A DNA stretch of 47,057 nucleotides from NCBI GenBank assembly GCA_905480295.1, contig CAJQPW010000067.1, forward strand, positions 1 through 47,057, read 5' to 3'. The position numbers and the translations under genes were made by a program. This document shows, piece after piece, positions 34,637-43,784 of the stretch. The notes below the pieces were generated by a model. That model had not been told where the DNA came from, made no database searches, and was given only the letters and a program-made list of their open reading frames with translations. Source of the stretch: an uncultured Rhizobiaceae group bacterium (GTDB lineage Bacteria > Pseudomonadota > Alphaproteobacteria > Rhizobiales > Rhizobiaceae). Within the stretch, counting starts at the first letter, position 1; each line of letters begins with the position of its first letter.

Positions 34637-34964
34637 GCCGCAATTCCAGTGCTGTTGCGCATGGCACATTAAGACACTCAGTCCATTTAGCAATATTCCA
34701 ACCCGCTCGCGATTGGAAAAACCAGACTGCTCAGAACGCTTCGCAACCTGTGACTTGGAATTGTCCCGTTGAACCTGGCACCGGTATCATTTTTTTGCAG
34801 CCAGAAATCTCAATGCAAAGGTTGCATTCGGCCTTCTGAGACCGTTTTGGGTGCAAATCCTCTCCGGTCACCATGACTCTATAAAGGGATGGCGCACCGC
34901 CAAACGATTGGTCATAGTCTTAAATAGCCAAGGTTTTATTTGGTGATTGCCGGAGACAAACACG
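34637..34964. other. 328-bp divergent intergenic region
   Basis: The gap between the flavoprotein gene (minus) and the cyclase gene (plus) must hold both promoters. It contains an outward-facing inverted repeat, AATGCAA (34812-34818)/TTGCATT (34822-34828) with a 3-nt spacer, that shares TGCAA/TTGCA half-sites with the LacI operators but in inverted order. It also has a stretch ending CCGGTCACCA near 34870 that superficially looks like a tRNA 3' end. No open reading frame of note is present. Confidence 0.5.
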
Positions 34965-37900
34965 ATGAAAATGCGATCTGTCCTGAAAAAAGTCGTTTGG
35001 CGACTTTTGGTCGAACGGCAAATTTCTTATCGATGGCTCAGGGTTGAATTTGATCTGGACGACACAAAACTTGAAGCACTCCGGCACGAGCTTATCATCG
35101 TGCGGGGATGGGCAATGGACCGGGATGGCGAATTTCTGGCCTGGCGTGGTGGCCCCGATGTCGAACGGCCATCGGCTGTGTCGACATTCCAACCCTTAAG
35201 GTCGCCGACCGCGAGCGACGATGCAGCATCTGAATCAGAAGCCCGCGAACCGGACACTGCCGGACTGCCAGCAACTGAGGAGCTTGCAGCGAGCACCTCC
35301 GAACGGCGTCCGTTGACGGTAATGTTCTGCGATCTGGCAGACTCCACCGAGTTGTCCACAAAACTGGACCCGGAAGACTTACAAGACGTTATCCGGGCCT
35401 ACCAGAATGTCTGTGCAAAGCTGGTCAAAGAACATGAAGGCTTTGTTGCTAAATTCATGGGCGATGGAATTCTGGTTTATTTTGGCTATCCAAAATCGTT
35501 CGAACGCGACGCAGAAAGAGCCGTATCCAGCGGACTGGCAATCATCGAGGCCATTCAATCCCTCAACGAGACCGTCGGGCGCGAAAAAGGCGTTGATCTG
35601 ACCGTGCGAATAGGTGTCGCCACCGGCATGGTGATGGTTGGAGAGATCGTCGGTGAAGGGACTGCACAGGAACGCACTGTCATTGGCGAAGCGCCCAATT
35701 TGGCCGCGCGTCTGCAAGGCGTCGCCGGACGCAATGGCCTTGTGATTGGTGGATTGACCAAAGAGTTGGCACGTGACGCTTTCGTTTACGAGGATTTGGG
35801 TGCCCGTGATCTGAAAGGTATCAGCGGGCAGGTACAGGTCTGGGGTGTTGTTGGGCATTCCGAGGATCACATCACCGATTCCGATGATCGCGATACCGAC
35901 GGCGCAGCGGACGTCCCAGAGTTGATCGGTCGGGACGAGGAGGCCGGACTTTTACGCCGAGCCTGGGCAAGCACCCGTGAAGAAGGGCGTGGTCAGGTTG
36001 TTACCATCAGCGGTGAAGCAGGCATCGGCAAAAGCGTCCTGATTGATGGATTGAGGGCCGAGGCACGCAATGGGGATATGCTAAGCGCAACATTTCGATG
36101 TTCCCCCTATCACACCAGCAGCACGCTTTACCCAATGATTGCGTTCTTAAAGCAATTGACAAGGTGGCGCTCCGAAGACACTGCCGATACCAAACTTGCA
36201 AAACTTGAACGAACGCTTGAGCAATTTGAGCAGCCGCTGTCGGAGACGGTTCCGTTGATTGCTGCATTGATGTCCCTTTCTGTTCCAGAAAATCGTTATC
36301 CGGCAATCGACGTTTCACCTCAGCAACAAAAGCAGATGACGCAGGATGCTCTCATCTCGCTGCTGATGGAGAGCGCGGAAAACAAACCCTTGCTTACCTT
36401 GTGGGAGGATTTGCATTGGGCCGACCCTTCAACGCTCGAGCTTTTGGGACTGTTGATCGATCAGGCACCAACGGGCTCCTTGCTGATATTGGCCACGGCG
36501 CGACCCGAATTTATCGCCCCGTGGGCTGCGCGCTCACATATCACGCCAATCACATTGAACCGACTTGAACGCACCCATGCTGCGGCCCTGTGCGCCCGAA
36601 TAGCTGGCGACAAGCTTCTGCCAGCCGAGGTGATCGACCACATCGTCGTCAAGACAGATGGCGTGCCGCTGTATGTTGAGGAACTGACAAAAACGATTAT
36701 CGGATCGGAAATTCTGCAAGACGCCGGTGACTGCTTTGAATTGTCAGGTCCGTTGGAGTCCCTGTCGATTCCAGATACTTTGCAAGCCTCGCTGATGGCT
36801 CGGCTGGACCGCCTGCCACAAGTCCGCGAAATCGCCCAGCTCGGTTCTGTTCTGGGTCGAGAATTTGCCTATCAGATGATCCTCGGCCTTTCCAATATTC
36901 GAGACGCAACTTTGCAAGAAGGTCTGGACCAGCTTGTCGATGCCGAACTTCTGTACCAGCGTGGCCGTCCCCCGCGCGCAAGGTACGTTTTCAAGCACGC
37001 ACTGGTGATGGACGCCGCCTATAACTCGCTGTTACGACGTCCGCGGCAACAATATCATCGGCAGGTCGCTGAATTGCTGGAAGCACAATTTAGCGATATT
37101 GTGGAAGCGCACCCAGAATTGCTGGCACATCACTTCAGCGAGGCCGGCGAAGTCGGTCGGGCAGTTGTTTACTGGCAAACGGCTGGCCAGAAGGCGATTG
37201 AAGGGTCCGCCAACCCCGAGGCAATCTCACATCTTGATAATGCGATTGAGCAGACTGAATCACTTCCTAAAAATGACGAAACGGCACTGCGCGAGCTCAA
37301 GCTTCAGACAATGCTCGCCGGACCACTGATCACCATCAAGGGATATGGTGCACCGGAAACAAAAAAGGTGTTTACACGGGCACTCGAGCTATCAAATCAG
37401 GTTCAGGACCCGAATCTCATATTCCCGGTTCTGTATCAGCAGTGGATTTCAAATGCGATCGCCTCAAAACAGGAAGAGGCCCAACAGCTTGCTGGTCAGT
37501 TTCTGAACCTTGCCAACAAACAGCCTGACGCATTGCCGCGGGTTCTTGGTCACAGGGTGACAGCGGTATCCTTTCATGTGCATGGTGACCAGGCATCAGC
37601 GAAGCTGGAATTCGAAAAAGCCGCCAATCTCTATGACGAAGACCTGCACGGTGACTCGACCTATCGCTTTGGACAAAACCCTAAATCGGCCAGTTTGGCA
37701 TTTATCGCCGCGACATCATACATGCTGGGATATCCCGATCAGGCCAAGTCGCAGACCGCAACGGCTTTGGCGCACGCCGAAAAAATCAACCACGTCAATA
37801 CAACCGCCTATGTATGTTATTACTGCCAGACAAAGATTGACTATTTCAGACGTGATCTGGATGCCGCAACAGAAAGCACTGCGCGGCTTTTGGCACTTGC

Positions 37901-38456
37901 GAATGAACATGGGCTAGCGCTTTGGCACGCTTATGCATCTGTTCAGGCGGGTTGGGTGGCTTCGATGCAGGGCGATCACAAAAAGGGCGTCGAGTTGGCC
38001 CGTGCCGGCCTGGCGGAATTGGCGGCAACCGGCACAAGCCTTGACCAACCGTTTGCCATGGCACAGCTTGGCGAGGTTTTGATAATCGACGGGCAGGATC
38101 AGGAAGCGCTCAAAGTGCTGGATGAGGCGATCGAGTTGGTCGAACGTACTCAAGAACGCCTGTATGAGGTTGAACTATACCGCATGAAGGGCCAGCTGTT
38201 GGCCAGTTCTGACCAAATTCGCGACGAGGCAGCTGCAGAAAAGAACCTGAAAAAATCAATAAAAATCGCGAAGACTCAAAGAGTCAAAATCTGGGAATTG
38301 CGAGCGGCGACCAACCTTGCTGACCTGTTACATCGCCAGGGAAAAACAGACAGGGCCAGAAAACTCCTCGAACCAATACATGGCTGGTTTACCGAGGGCT
38401 TTGATACCCATGATTTGAAAGACGCCGAAACGTTACTTGCTTCGCTCCGCAAGTGA
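34965..38456 (+). CDS. Class III adenylate/guanylate cyclase with STAND ATPase and TPR domains
   Basis: A 1163-residue signalling protein. Residues 1-70 hold a small N-terminal helical module (SYRWLRVEFDLDDTKLEALRHEL). The class III cyclase domain spans about 115-300 (RRPLTVMFCDLADSTELS; FVAKFMGDGILVYFGYP; RIGVATGMVMVGEIVG; GEAPNLAARLQ), with both metal Asp residues (FCD and MGD). The AAA/STAND ATPase has Walker A ISGEAGIGKS and Walker B LLTLWEDLHWADPS. The last 450 residues are TPR-like helices. Such proteins make cAMP when the ATPase/TPR part senses a ligand or a partner. GGAG lies 9 nt before ATG 34965. It stands alone; what it senses is unknown. Confidence 0.9.
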   Translation: MKMRSVLKKVVWRLLVERQISYRWLRVEFDLDDTKLEALRHELIIVRGWAMDRDGEFLAWRGGPDVERPSAVSTFQPLRSPTASDDAASESEAREPDTAGLPATEELAASTSERRPLTVMFCDLADSTELSTKLDPEDLQDVIRAYQNVCAKLVKEHEGFVAKFMGDGILVYFGYPKSFERDAERAVSSGLAIIEAIQSLNETVGREKGVDLTVRIGVATGMVMVGEIVGEGTAQERTVIGEAPNLAARLQGVAGRNGLVIGGLTKELARDAFVYEDLGARDLKGISGQVQVWGVVGHSEDHITDSDDRDTDGAADVPELIGRDEEAGLLRRAWASTREEGRGQVVTISGEAGIGKSVLIDGLRAEARNGDMLSATFRCSPYHTSSTLYPMIAFLKQLTRWRSEDTADTKLAKLERTLEQFEQPLSETVPLIAALMSLSVPENRYPAIDVSPQQQKQMTQDALISLLMESAENKPLLTLWEDLHWADPSTLELLGLLIDQAPTGSLLILATARPEFIAPWAARSHITPITLNRLERTHAAALCARIAGDKLLPAEVIDHIVVKTDGVPLYVEELTKTIIGSEILQDAGDCFELSGPLESLSIPDTLQASLMARLDRLPQVREIAQLGSVLGREFAYQMILGLSNIRDATLQEGLDQLVDAELLYQRGRPPRARYVFKHALVMDAAYNSLLRRPRQQYHRQVAELLEAQFSDIVEAHPELLAHHFSEAGEVGRAVVYWQTAGQKAIEGSANPEAISHLDNAIEQTESLPKNDETALRELKLQTMLAGPLITIKGYGAPETKKVFTRALELSNQVQDPNLIFPVLYQQWISNAIASKQEEAQQLAGQFLNLANKQPDALPRVLGHRVTAVSFHVHGDQASAKLEFEKAANLYDEDLHGDSTYRFGQNPKSASLAFIAATSYMLGYPDQAKSQTATALAHAEKINHVNTTAYVCYYCQTKIDYFRRDLDAATESTARLLALANEHGLALWHAYASVQAGWVASMQGDHKKGVELARAGLAELAATGTSLDQPFAMAQLGEVLIIDGQDQEALKVLDEAIELVERTQERLYEVELYRMKGQLLASSDQIRDEAAAEKNLKKSIKIAKTQRVKIWELRAATNLADLLHRQGKTDRARKLLEPIHGWFTEGFDTHDLKDAETLLASLRK

Positions 38457-38593
38457 TCGCGCTGGAATTTTATCGACGGCGCGGTAATTATCGTTGGGCC
38501 GGGCCCAGGTTTCGACCGCATAAACACAACGGCCGCCAACAGAAGACCCTGTCAGCGACCGCAATATGCTAAAATTTCAAACCCAATTAATGA

Positions 38594-39025
38594 TCAGGTA
38601 AAGTCGAATTTGGTAACTTTGTGCCGTTTTACAACGCAGCGAATTTTGCTCTTCTTGTGGCCAAAATCGTAATAGCCAGTGGCATGGAATACCACGACGG
38701 TGCTGCCATTATCTCTGTGATTGACCCGGTCGACCCGATTGAGCTTGGTGTGGTGTCCACCGGCTTTTCTGACCAGGCGTTTGGCGCGGTGCATGCAGGC
38801 ACCTACTGCGTTTTCATCAGCATGCAATTTGGGATGATGGCGATATTCCTCATGACCCTTTCCGTGCTGATGCTGAGCAACGGCTGCGCCAAGAAGACCC
38901 AGGGCGATAACGCCGGCAACCGCAGCAGCGCGATCTCCGTCCTTATCTTTGGCCATCACCGGTTGAACGGCAATGCTGCCGGACAGCAAGGCTGCTGCAG
39001 CAATGGATGCGGCAATTTTTTTCAT
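38594..39025 (-). CDS. Small secreted His/Lys-rich protein
   Basis: A 143-residue protein from ATG 39025 (GGAGG 7 nt upstream). A Sec signal MKKIAASIAAAALLSGSIA... ends near AKDKDG, followed by a glycine/alanine-rich hydrophobic stretch (AAAVAGVIALGLLGAAVAQ) that may insert in a membrane, then a His-rich segment (HQHGKGHEEYRHHPKLH) and a basic C-terminal domain with two Cys (GACMHRAK, IRCVVKRH). I do not recognise a named family. The His-rich segment could bind metal. The stop lies 137 nt from the converging cyclase stop. The frame extends to 39160 without a signal, which is rejected. Confidence 0.75.
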   Translation of the reverse strand: MKKIAASIAAAALLSGSIAVQPVMAKDKDGDRAAAVAGVIALGLLGAAVAQHQHGKGHEEYRHHPKLHADENAVGACMHRAKRLVRKAGGHHTKLNRVDRVNHRDNGSTVVVFHATGYYDFGHKKSKIRCVVKRHKVTKFDFT

Positions 39026-39169
39026 CGAATTTCCTCCAATTTTGCAACGTTGACGGGATTGATTATGTACGCATGCAACCGCCAAACCAGCAACCTGACA
39101 GCTCGCTCTAATCGGAGCAAGGTAATTTACAATTGCGGTGAATATGTCGCACCTCACCAAGCCTGCATA

Positions 39170-39667
39170 TTACTTGCCGGGATCGGTGGTCCTCGTGGCA
39201 ATGGCAGCAAAAACCTGATCCAGTTCTTCCGCCAATTCACGCAATTGCAGTTTGCCATCCACCATATAGGGAGCAAATACATATGTCGGTGTTTTATAGG
39301 AAAGCGTCGTACCGCCGTCGGCATTCTCAGTGATGTAAAAGCGGATAGGTGCTTCAATGCCGGCATCAATGCTGGCATCCAACATGCGCAGCGCATAATC
39401 GTTGCGATAAACCCCAACAATCATATTGCCGGGTATGACCAGTTTCCGGTTCTTTGCCCCTGATGATGCGCTGGCCCGCGTCACCACCCGCATTTTTTCG
39501 GCTTTCACCGCGCCGTTGAGGCGTTTGACCAAAGCGCGATAGGCCATTGTGGTTTCAATCACCACCCAACCTTCGCGCGGGGCCGCTGAGGCCGCATGAG
39601 CAAGAAATGTGGTCAGCAGCAGCAGACCGCAGGCGAGGACTTTTAAATATCTAACGTTGCTTTTCAT
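39170..39667 (-). CDS. Secreted DUF302 protein
   Basis: A 165-residue protein with a Sec signal (KVLACGLLLLTTFLAHAASA) and a DUF302 fold: MAYRALVKRLNGAVKAEKM, MIVGVYRNDYALRMLDASIDAGIEAPIRFYITENADGGTTLSYKTP and LRELAEELDQVFAAIA. DUF302 is a small dimeric domain of unknown function, often found near redox or sulfur genes. AGGAAGAG precedes the ATG. It starts 15 nt after the YeeE/YedE gene and is probably its operon partner, placing it in the periplasm beside a sulfur-compound transporter. Confidence 0.84.
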   Translation of the reverse strand: MKSNVRYLKVLACGLLLLTTFLAHAASAAPREGWVVIETTMAYRALVKRLNGAVKAEKMRVVTRASASSGAKNRKLVIPGNMIVGVYRNDYALRMLDASIDAGIEAPIRFYITENADGGTTLSYKTPTYVFAPYMVDGKLQLRELAEELDQVFAAIATRTTDPGK

Positions 39668-39682
39668 CGGTCTCTTCCTTTT

Positions 39683-40867
39683 TCACAGCCCCACACGCGA
39701 TTTCCATTTCGCCATCACACTGCTGCCGGCAAAGGCAAATATGCCCCACAGCCAGCCATGCAAACTGCCGGAAACTATGCCTCCCAGATAGGCGCCGATA
39801 TTGCAGCCATAGGCCAACCGGGCACCGTACCCCATCAACAGGCCTCCGATGATTGCGGTGGCAATTTCTCGCCACCCGATGCGCAGCAGTGGCGCGAATT
39901 TTCCTGCCAGTGCCGCCGCAGCCATGGCTCCAAATATGATGCCAAAATTCATAATGGAGGTGGTGTTAGCGAACACGCTGCGTTCAACCGCAGCTGATCG
40001 ACCGCCGGACCAGTAAGGCCAACTCAACACGTCAACTCCCGCAAAATGAGCTATTTTCGCCCCCCACAGAGCAAAGCCAGATGTGATACCCCAGGGACGT
40101 CCAAGCGTAAGAATCGTTGCCACACACACCAGGGCAAGAGCCGCGATGCCAAGACCGTGCGACCACGGTCCACCGACATATGACCCTGTCTGACGGCGTG
40201 GCTCAAGCGCTCCATGGGCGCGCAATTCGATGTGACGGGCAATCACCCAGATACCTCCGGTGATCAGCAGGATTGTCACAACAGCCCCCGGCAGACCAAA
40301 GCTTTTGATCAGTGAGAAACTTTCCAACCGGGGCAGACCCCGCCATGCCGGCAGGTTCCAGGTCCCAATCAACGAGCCGGCGATAAACGCAAACAGGGTG
40401 ATGACCATGCGGCTGCTGCCGCCACCGACGGTAAACAAAGTGCCCGATCCGCAGCCACCGCCCAATTGCATACCCATACCAAACAGAAAGGAACCAACCA
40501 TCGCGGTTACGCCAAACGGCAGAACCCATGCACCGCTGCGCAGACCAAGTTCTGAGAGTTGCGACCCGTAGGCAATAATAGGAAAAGTCAGCAGACAGGT
40601 CACGGCCAACAGGACCATCTGTGCCCGCAAACCCTGGCTGCGCCGTTCGGTAACGATGCGTCGCCACGCAGCGGTAAAGCCGAAGGCGGCGTGGTAAAGT
40701 CCTATTCCAGCCAGCGTTCCGATACAAACGGCGATCACGTACCGCCACTGGCCGAAAGGAAACGCCATTACGCAGACGAGGGCCACGCCGACCACAGCCA
40801 AAACCAACGGCGCCACCGGCGGCAGTGACAATGTCGGACGTTCGGGTTGGATATCAATCGCGGTCAT
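39683..40867 (-). CDS. YeeE/YedE (TsuA-like) sulfur-compound transporter
   Basis: A 394-residue inner membrane protein with about nine to ten helices. The repeated YeeE/YedE motif with a conserved Cys occurs twice: GMGMQLGGGCGSGTLFTVGGG in the first half and GYGARLAYGCNIGAYLGGIVSGSLHGWLW in the second. In TsuA these cysteines relay thiosulfate through the membrane, so thiosulfate or a related sulfur species is the likely cargo. GGAAAACC precedes the ATG at 40867. It is followed closely by the DUF302 gene. No TusA or rhodanese gene is within the window. Confidence 0.88.
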   Translation of the reverse strand: MTAIDIQPERPTLSLPPVAPLVLAVVGVALVCVMAFPFGQWRYVIAVCIGTLAGIGLYHAAFGFTAAWRRIVTERRSQGLRAQMVLLAVTCLLTFPIIAYGSQLSELGLRSGAWVLPFGVTAMVGSFLFGMGMQLGGGCGSGTLFTVGGGSSRMVITLFAFIAGSLIGTWNLPAWRGLPRLESFSLIKSFGLPGAVVTILLITGGIWVIARHIELRAHGALEPRRQTGSYVGGPWSHGLGIAALALVCVATILTLGRPWGITSGFALWGAKIAHFAGVDVLSWPYWSGGRSAAVERSVFANTTSIMNFGIIFGAMAAAALAGKFAPLLRIGWREIATAIIGGLLMGYGARLAYGCNIGAYLGGIVSGSLHGWLWGIFAFAGSSVMAKWKSRVGL

Positions 40868-40980
40868 GGTTTTCCAAATTCAACCAGCGCCGTTAAGGGC
40901 TTGTCCACATTGCCATAATTGTGACGGGGAGCCGATCAATTTAATGCGCATTTGCATAACACAAATGTCACGAGGGTTTA

Positions 40981-41001
40981 TTTGCCCATCGGGAGGGCAA
41001 A
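40981..41001 (+). other. Hairpin before the TTC38-like gene
   Basis: TTTGCCC and GGGCAAA form a perfect 7-bp stem with the loop ATCGGGA. It ends 43 nt before the start of the TPR gene at 41045. A 10-bp palindrome AATGCGCATT lies further up in the same gap. The hairpin could be a 5' leader structure or regulator site; no T run follows. Confidence 0.4.
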
Positions 41002-41044
41002 ATGTTGAGTGATCGAAACAATTCAACACCCGAGATGATGCCTG

Positions 41045-42424
41045 ATGACAACCCGCTACGACATCTTCGACTGCCCCGTAACGCTTGCAGCGGACGGTGA
41101 TCTTGAAGCCTGGAACGCCATGCAGTTGGGATTTTTAGCACATGCGGCGGTCACCCCTGATCATCTGGCGGCAACCATGGCCAGCGACGATGACTTTGCG
41201 CTTCCCCTGGTGTGCAAGGGGCTGTTTTGCCTGTTGCTTGGCCGCAAAGAATTAAACGACGTTGCCCAGCAGGCGGAGCGGGATGCCCGCGAACTGGTCA
41301 AAAGACGTTCGGTAACCACCCGCGAACAGGTTTTCCTCCAGGCGCTGAGCGACTGGAATGCGGGATTTCCCAAACGGGCCGGAGACCGGTTGGAACGGCT
41401 GCTCGCAGCAAACCCCACAGATGCGCTGGCGATGAAACTGGTGCAAGCCGTCCGTTTTGTACTCGGTGATGCTGTCGGCATGCGCCAATCCATCGAATCT
41501 GTTCTTGAAGGCATCGGACAAGACCATGCAGCCTATGGTTATGCGCTTGGATGCCATGCATTCAGCCTAGAGGAAACAGGTGAATATGCCCTGGCTGAAC
41601 GGATCGGTCGTCAAGGTGTAATCCACTCCCCCAACGATGCGTGGGGATTGCATGCCGTCGCCCATGTCTATGACATGACCAACAATATCGATGCCGGTCT
41701 GGAATGGCTGACCGGCAGAACTGAAGCCTGGGCCCATTGCAACAATTTCCGTTACCACGTGTGGTGGCATCTGGCGTTGATGCATCTGGATCGCGGCGAA
41801 ATCGAAGCGGTCTTCGCCCTGTATGATCAGAATATTCGCCACGACAAAACAGATGATTATCGCGATATTTCAAACGCCGCTTCCCTGTTATCCCGGCTTG
41901 AACTCGATGGCATTTCAGTTGACAACCGCTGGGAAGAACTGGCGGAGCTATCACAACACAGAACCGATGACGGGTGTCTTGCCTTCGCTGATCTGCACTA
42001 CATGCTTGCGCTGATAGGCGGTAAACGCAAAGCGGCCGTCGGCTCCCTTCTTGCTCGAATGCGCAAGGATGCCGCGACCGAAGCAAGTGAGATGGACGCC
42101 ATATTTAAACATCCCGGCCTGTCGGCTGCTGAAGGTCTGGAGGCGTTCGGGGAAGGCAACTACGTCACGGCATTGCGTCATCTGGCGGGTGCCCGGGACG
42201 CCATGCAGACCGTGGGAGGCAGCCACGCCCAGCGCGACGTCTTCGAGCGGCTGACAATTGAATCGGCCATTCGGGGCGGATACCTGGATGCTGCAGAACG
42301 GTTTCTGCTGGGTCGTACCGAGCGACGGGCGGGCAAGATGGATCGTTTTGCCACCACGCGCATGGACGAACTGGCCGAACTGCGCCTTGGCGTTTCCCGG
42401 TCGGTCACAATTCCGGCGGAATAA
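41045..42424 (+). CDS. Tetratricopeptide repeat protein 38-like (TTC38 family)
   Basis: A 459-residue soluble protein resembling TTC38, an otherwise mainly eukaryotic-named family of irregular TPRs. Diagnostic stretches are HAAYGYALGCHAFSLEETGEYALAERIGRQG and NDAWGLHAVAHVYDMTNNIDAGLEWL. They match the family pattern YALGMYAFGLEETNxYxxAE...DAWSxHTVAHIxEM. No signal peptide or catalytic motif is obvious, although the H-A-V-A-H and W-W-H-L-A-L histidines recur in the family. Function unknown. It precedes opgC by 69 nt on the same strand, but whether it belongs to the glucan unit is not clear. Confidence 0.82.
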   Translation: MTTRYDIFDCPVTLAADGDLEAWNAMQLGFLAHAAVTPDHLAATMASDDDFALPLVCKGLFCLLLGRKELNDVAQQAERDARELVKRRSVTTREQVFLQALSDWNAGFPKRAGDRLERLLAANPTDALAMKLVQAVRFVLGDAVGMRQSIESVLEGIGQDHAAYGYALGCHAFSLEETGEYALAERIGRQGVIHSPNDAWGLHAVAHVYDMTNNIDAGLEWLTGRTEAWAHCNNFRYHVWWHLALMHLDRGEIEAVFALYDQNIRHDKTDDYRDISNAASLLSRLELDGISVDNRWEELAELSQHRTDDGCLAFADLHYMLALIGGKRKAAVGSLLARMRKDAATEASEMDAIFKHPGLSAAEGLEAFGEGNYVTALRHLAGARDAMQTVGGSHAQRDVFERLTIESAIRGGYLDAAERFLLGRTERRAGKMDRFATTRMDELAELRLGVSRSVTIPAE

Positions 42425-42493
42425 TAATTTGAACGACAGGTTGCGTAGAAGCCGATTTGGCGGCATCTCAACCCTAACACCAACGAGGCATTA

Positions 42494-43780
42494 GTGAGCA
42501 AGATCATGGCCGAGCCAGCGATGCAGAAAACAGTGCGCGACCCGCGCCTGGATTTCTTTCGTGGTCTTGCGATGTTTATTATTTTCATCGCGCATACCCC
42601 ACGTGATTTCTGGGCCCTGTGGATTCCGGCCCGCTTCGGTTTTTCCGATGCAACAGAAACTTTTGTCTTCTGCTCCGGCATGGCGTCCGCCATCGCCTTC
42701 GGTGCTATTTTTCACAAACAGGGCTGGTTGATGGGAGCCGCGCGGATCGCCTATCGGGTCTGGCAGGTCTATTGGGCCCATATCGGCCTGTTCTTCGCAA
42801 TTTTATTGTTAGTGACCGCGTTTGATCAGGCCGGCATTTTTCAAAGCGAATATTGGCAAAGATCCTATGTCAGCTCTCTCAACTTAAAGCATTTCTACAC
42901 CAAAACACCGGACCTGATTGTTGGCCTTTTCACGCTGACATATGTGCCGAACTACTTTGACATCCTGCCCATGTATCTGGTGATTTTGGCCATGATCCCC
43001 ATCGTTATGGGCCTGTCCAGAATATCTCCATGGGCGGTTGCCGCATTTGTTGTCGGTGTGTGGCTGATCGCCAACCTGGAATTGTTCGGGGCAGAACCGC
43101 TGAATTTCCCCGCTGAGCCATGGTCAAAACGAAACTGGTTCTTCAATCCGCTGGGCTGGCAATTGGTGTTTTTCACCGGCTTTGCCTTCATGAGCGGCTG
43201 GATCAAGCCGCCCCCGGTTAATCGCAAGCTGATCCTGCTCGCCCTCGCTATTGTCCTGATTGCGTTACCGTTTGCCTATTTCCGGATCTATAACGCACGT
43301 CCTGACTGGCTGCTGCATACCGATTTAAGCCCCTGGTTTAAGGAACAGCGCAAGGCGATGGCACCGCTCATCGGCAAAACTGAATTCGGACTGTTCCGCT
43401 ATATCCACTTCCTTGCGACGGCCTATCTTGCATGGGTCGCAGTCGGTCCTCTGGGCTCCCGCATCAAGAATTGGGGTCGTGCTCAATTTGTAGTCGACAC
43501 CATTCGCAAGGTCGGACAGCAGTCGCTTGCCGTGTTTGTTTCTTCGCTGGTGGTTGCACAGATGGTGGGGATGATGTTCCGCATGCTGGGCACCCACTGG
43601 TATGTCGTCGCCTTGGGCAATCTCATTGGATTCTCTGCCCTAATTGCCGTGGCCTACAGCGTGGCCTGGTTCAAGTCGCAACCGTGGCGAAAACAAAAGG
43701 TGATCGCAACTGTCACGCCGGTTCCACAATCGGGCTCTTCAACTCTTCCCGCTGGCATTCCCGCGCGAAAGGTCGACTGA
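42494..43780 (+). CDS. opgC: OpgC glucan-modifying membrane protein
   Basis: A 428-residue polytopic protein with about ten helices. The start DPRLDFFRGLAMFIIFIAHTPRDFW and FGFSDATETFVFCSGMASAIAFG are characteristic of the OpgC/MdoC family, which adds succinyl groups to osmoregulated periplasmic glucans from the cytosolic face. The cysteine and pattern in FVFCSGMA match alphaproteobacterial OpgC rather than the acyltransferase-3 form of enterobacteria. The start is a GTG at 42494; an ATG at 42506 is also possible. opgG begins 4 nt after its stop, so opgC-opgG-opgH form one operon. Confidence 0.91.
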   Translation: MSKIMAEPAMQKTVRDPRLDFFRGLAMFIIFIAHTPRDFWALWIPARFGFSDATETFVFCSGMASAIAFGAIFHKQGWLMGAARIAYRVWQVYWAHIGLFFAILLLVTAFDQAGIFQSEYWQRSYVSSLNLKHFYTKTPDLIVGLFTLTYVPNYFDILPMYLVILAMIPIVMGLSRISPWAVAAFVVGVWLIANLELFGAEPLNFPAEPWSKRNWFFNPLGWQLVFFTGFAFMSGWIKPPPVNRKLILLALAIVLIALPFAYFRIYNARPDWLLHTDLSPWFKEQRKAMAPLIGKTEFGLFRYIHFLATAYLAWVAVGPLGSRIKNWGRAQFVVDTIRKVGQQSLAVFVSSLVVAQMVGMMFRMLGTHWYVVALGNLIGFSALIAVAYSVAWFKSQPWRKQKVIATVTPVPQSGSSTLPAGIPARKVD

Positions 43781-43784
43781 CCCG

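Noticed and set aside
34847..34876. tRNA-like 3' end (…GGGTGCAAATCC…CCGGTCACCA)
   Set aside because: The T-loop does not fit TTCRANN in register with the CCA, the T-stem does not pair well, and no tRNA body precedes it. At most a degenerate fragment.
39064..39079. Possible fourth LacI operator (GTACGCATGCAA)
   Set aside because: Only one half-site matches; the other half differs at several positions, and it lies before an unrelated secreted protein gene.
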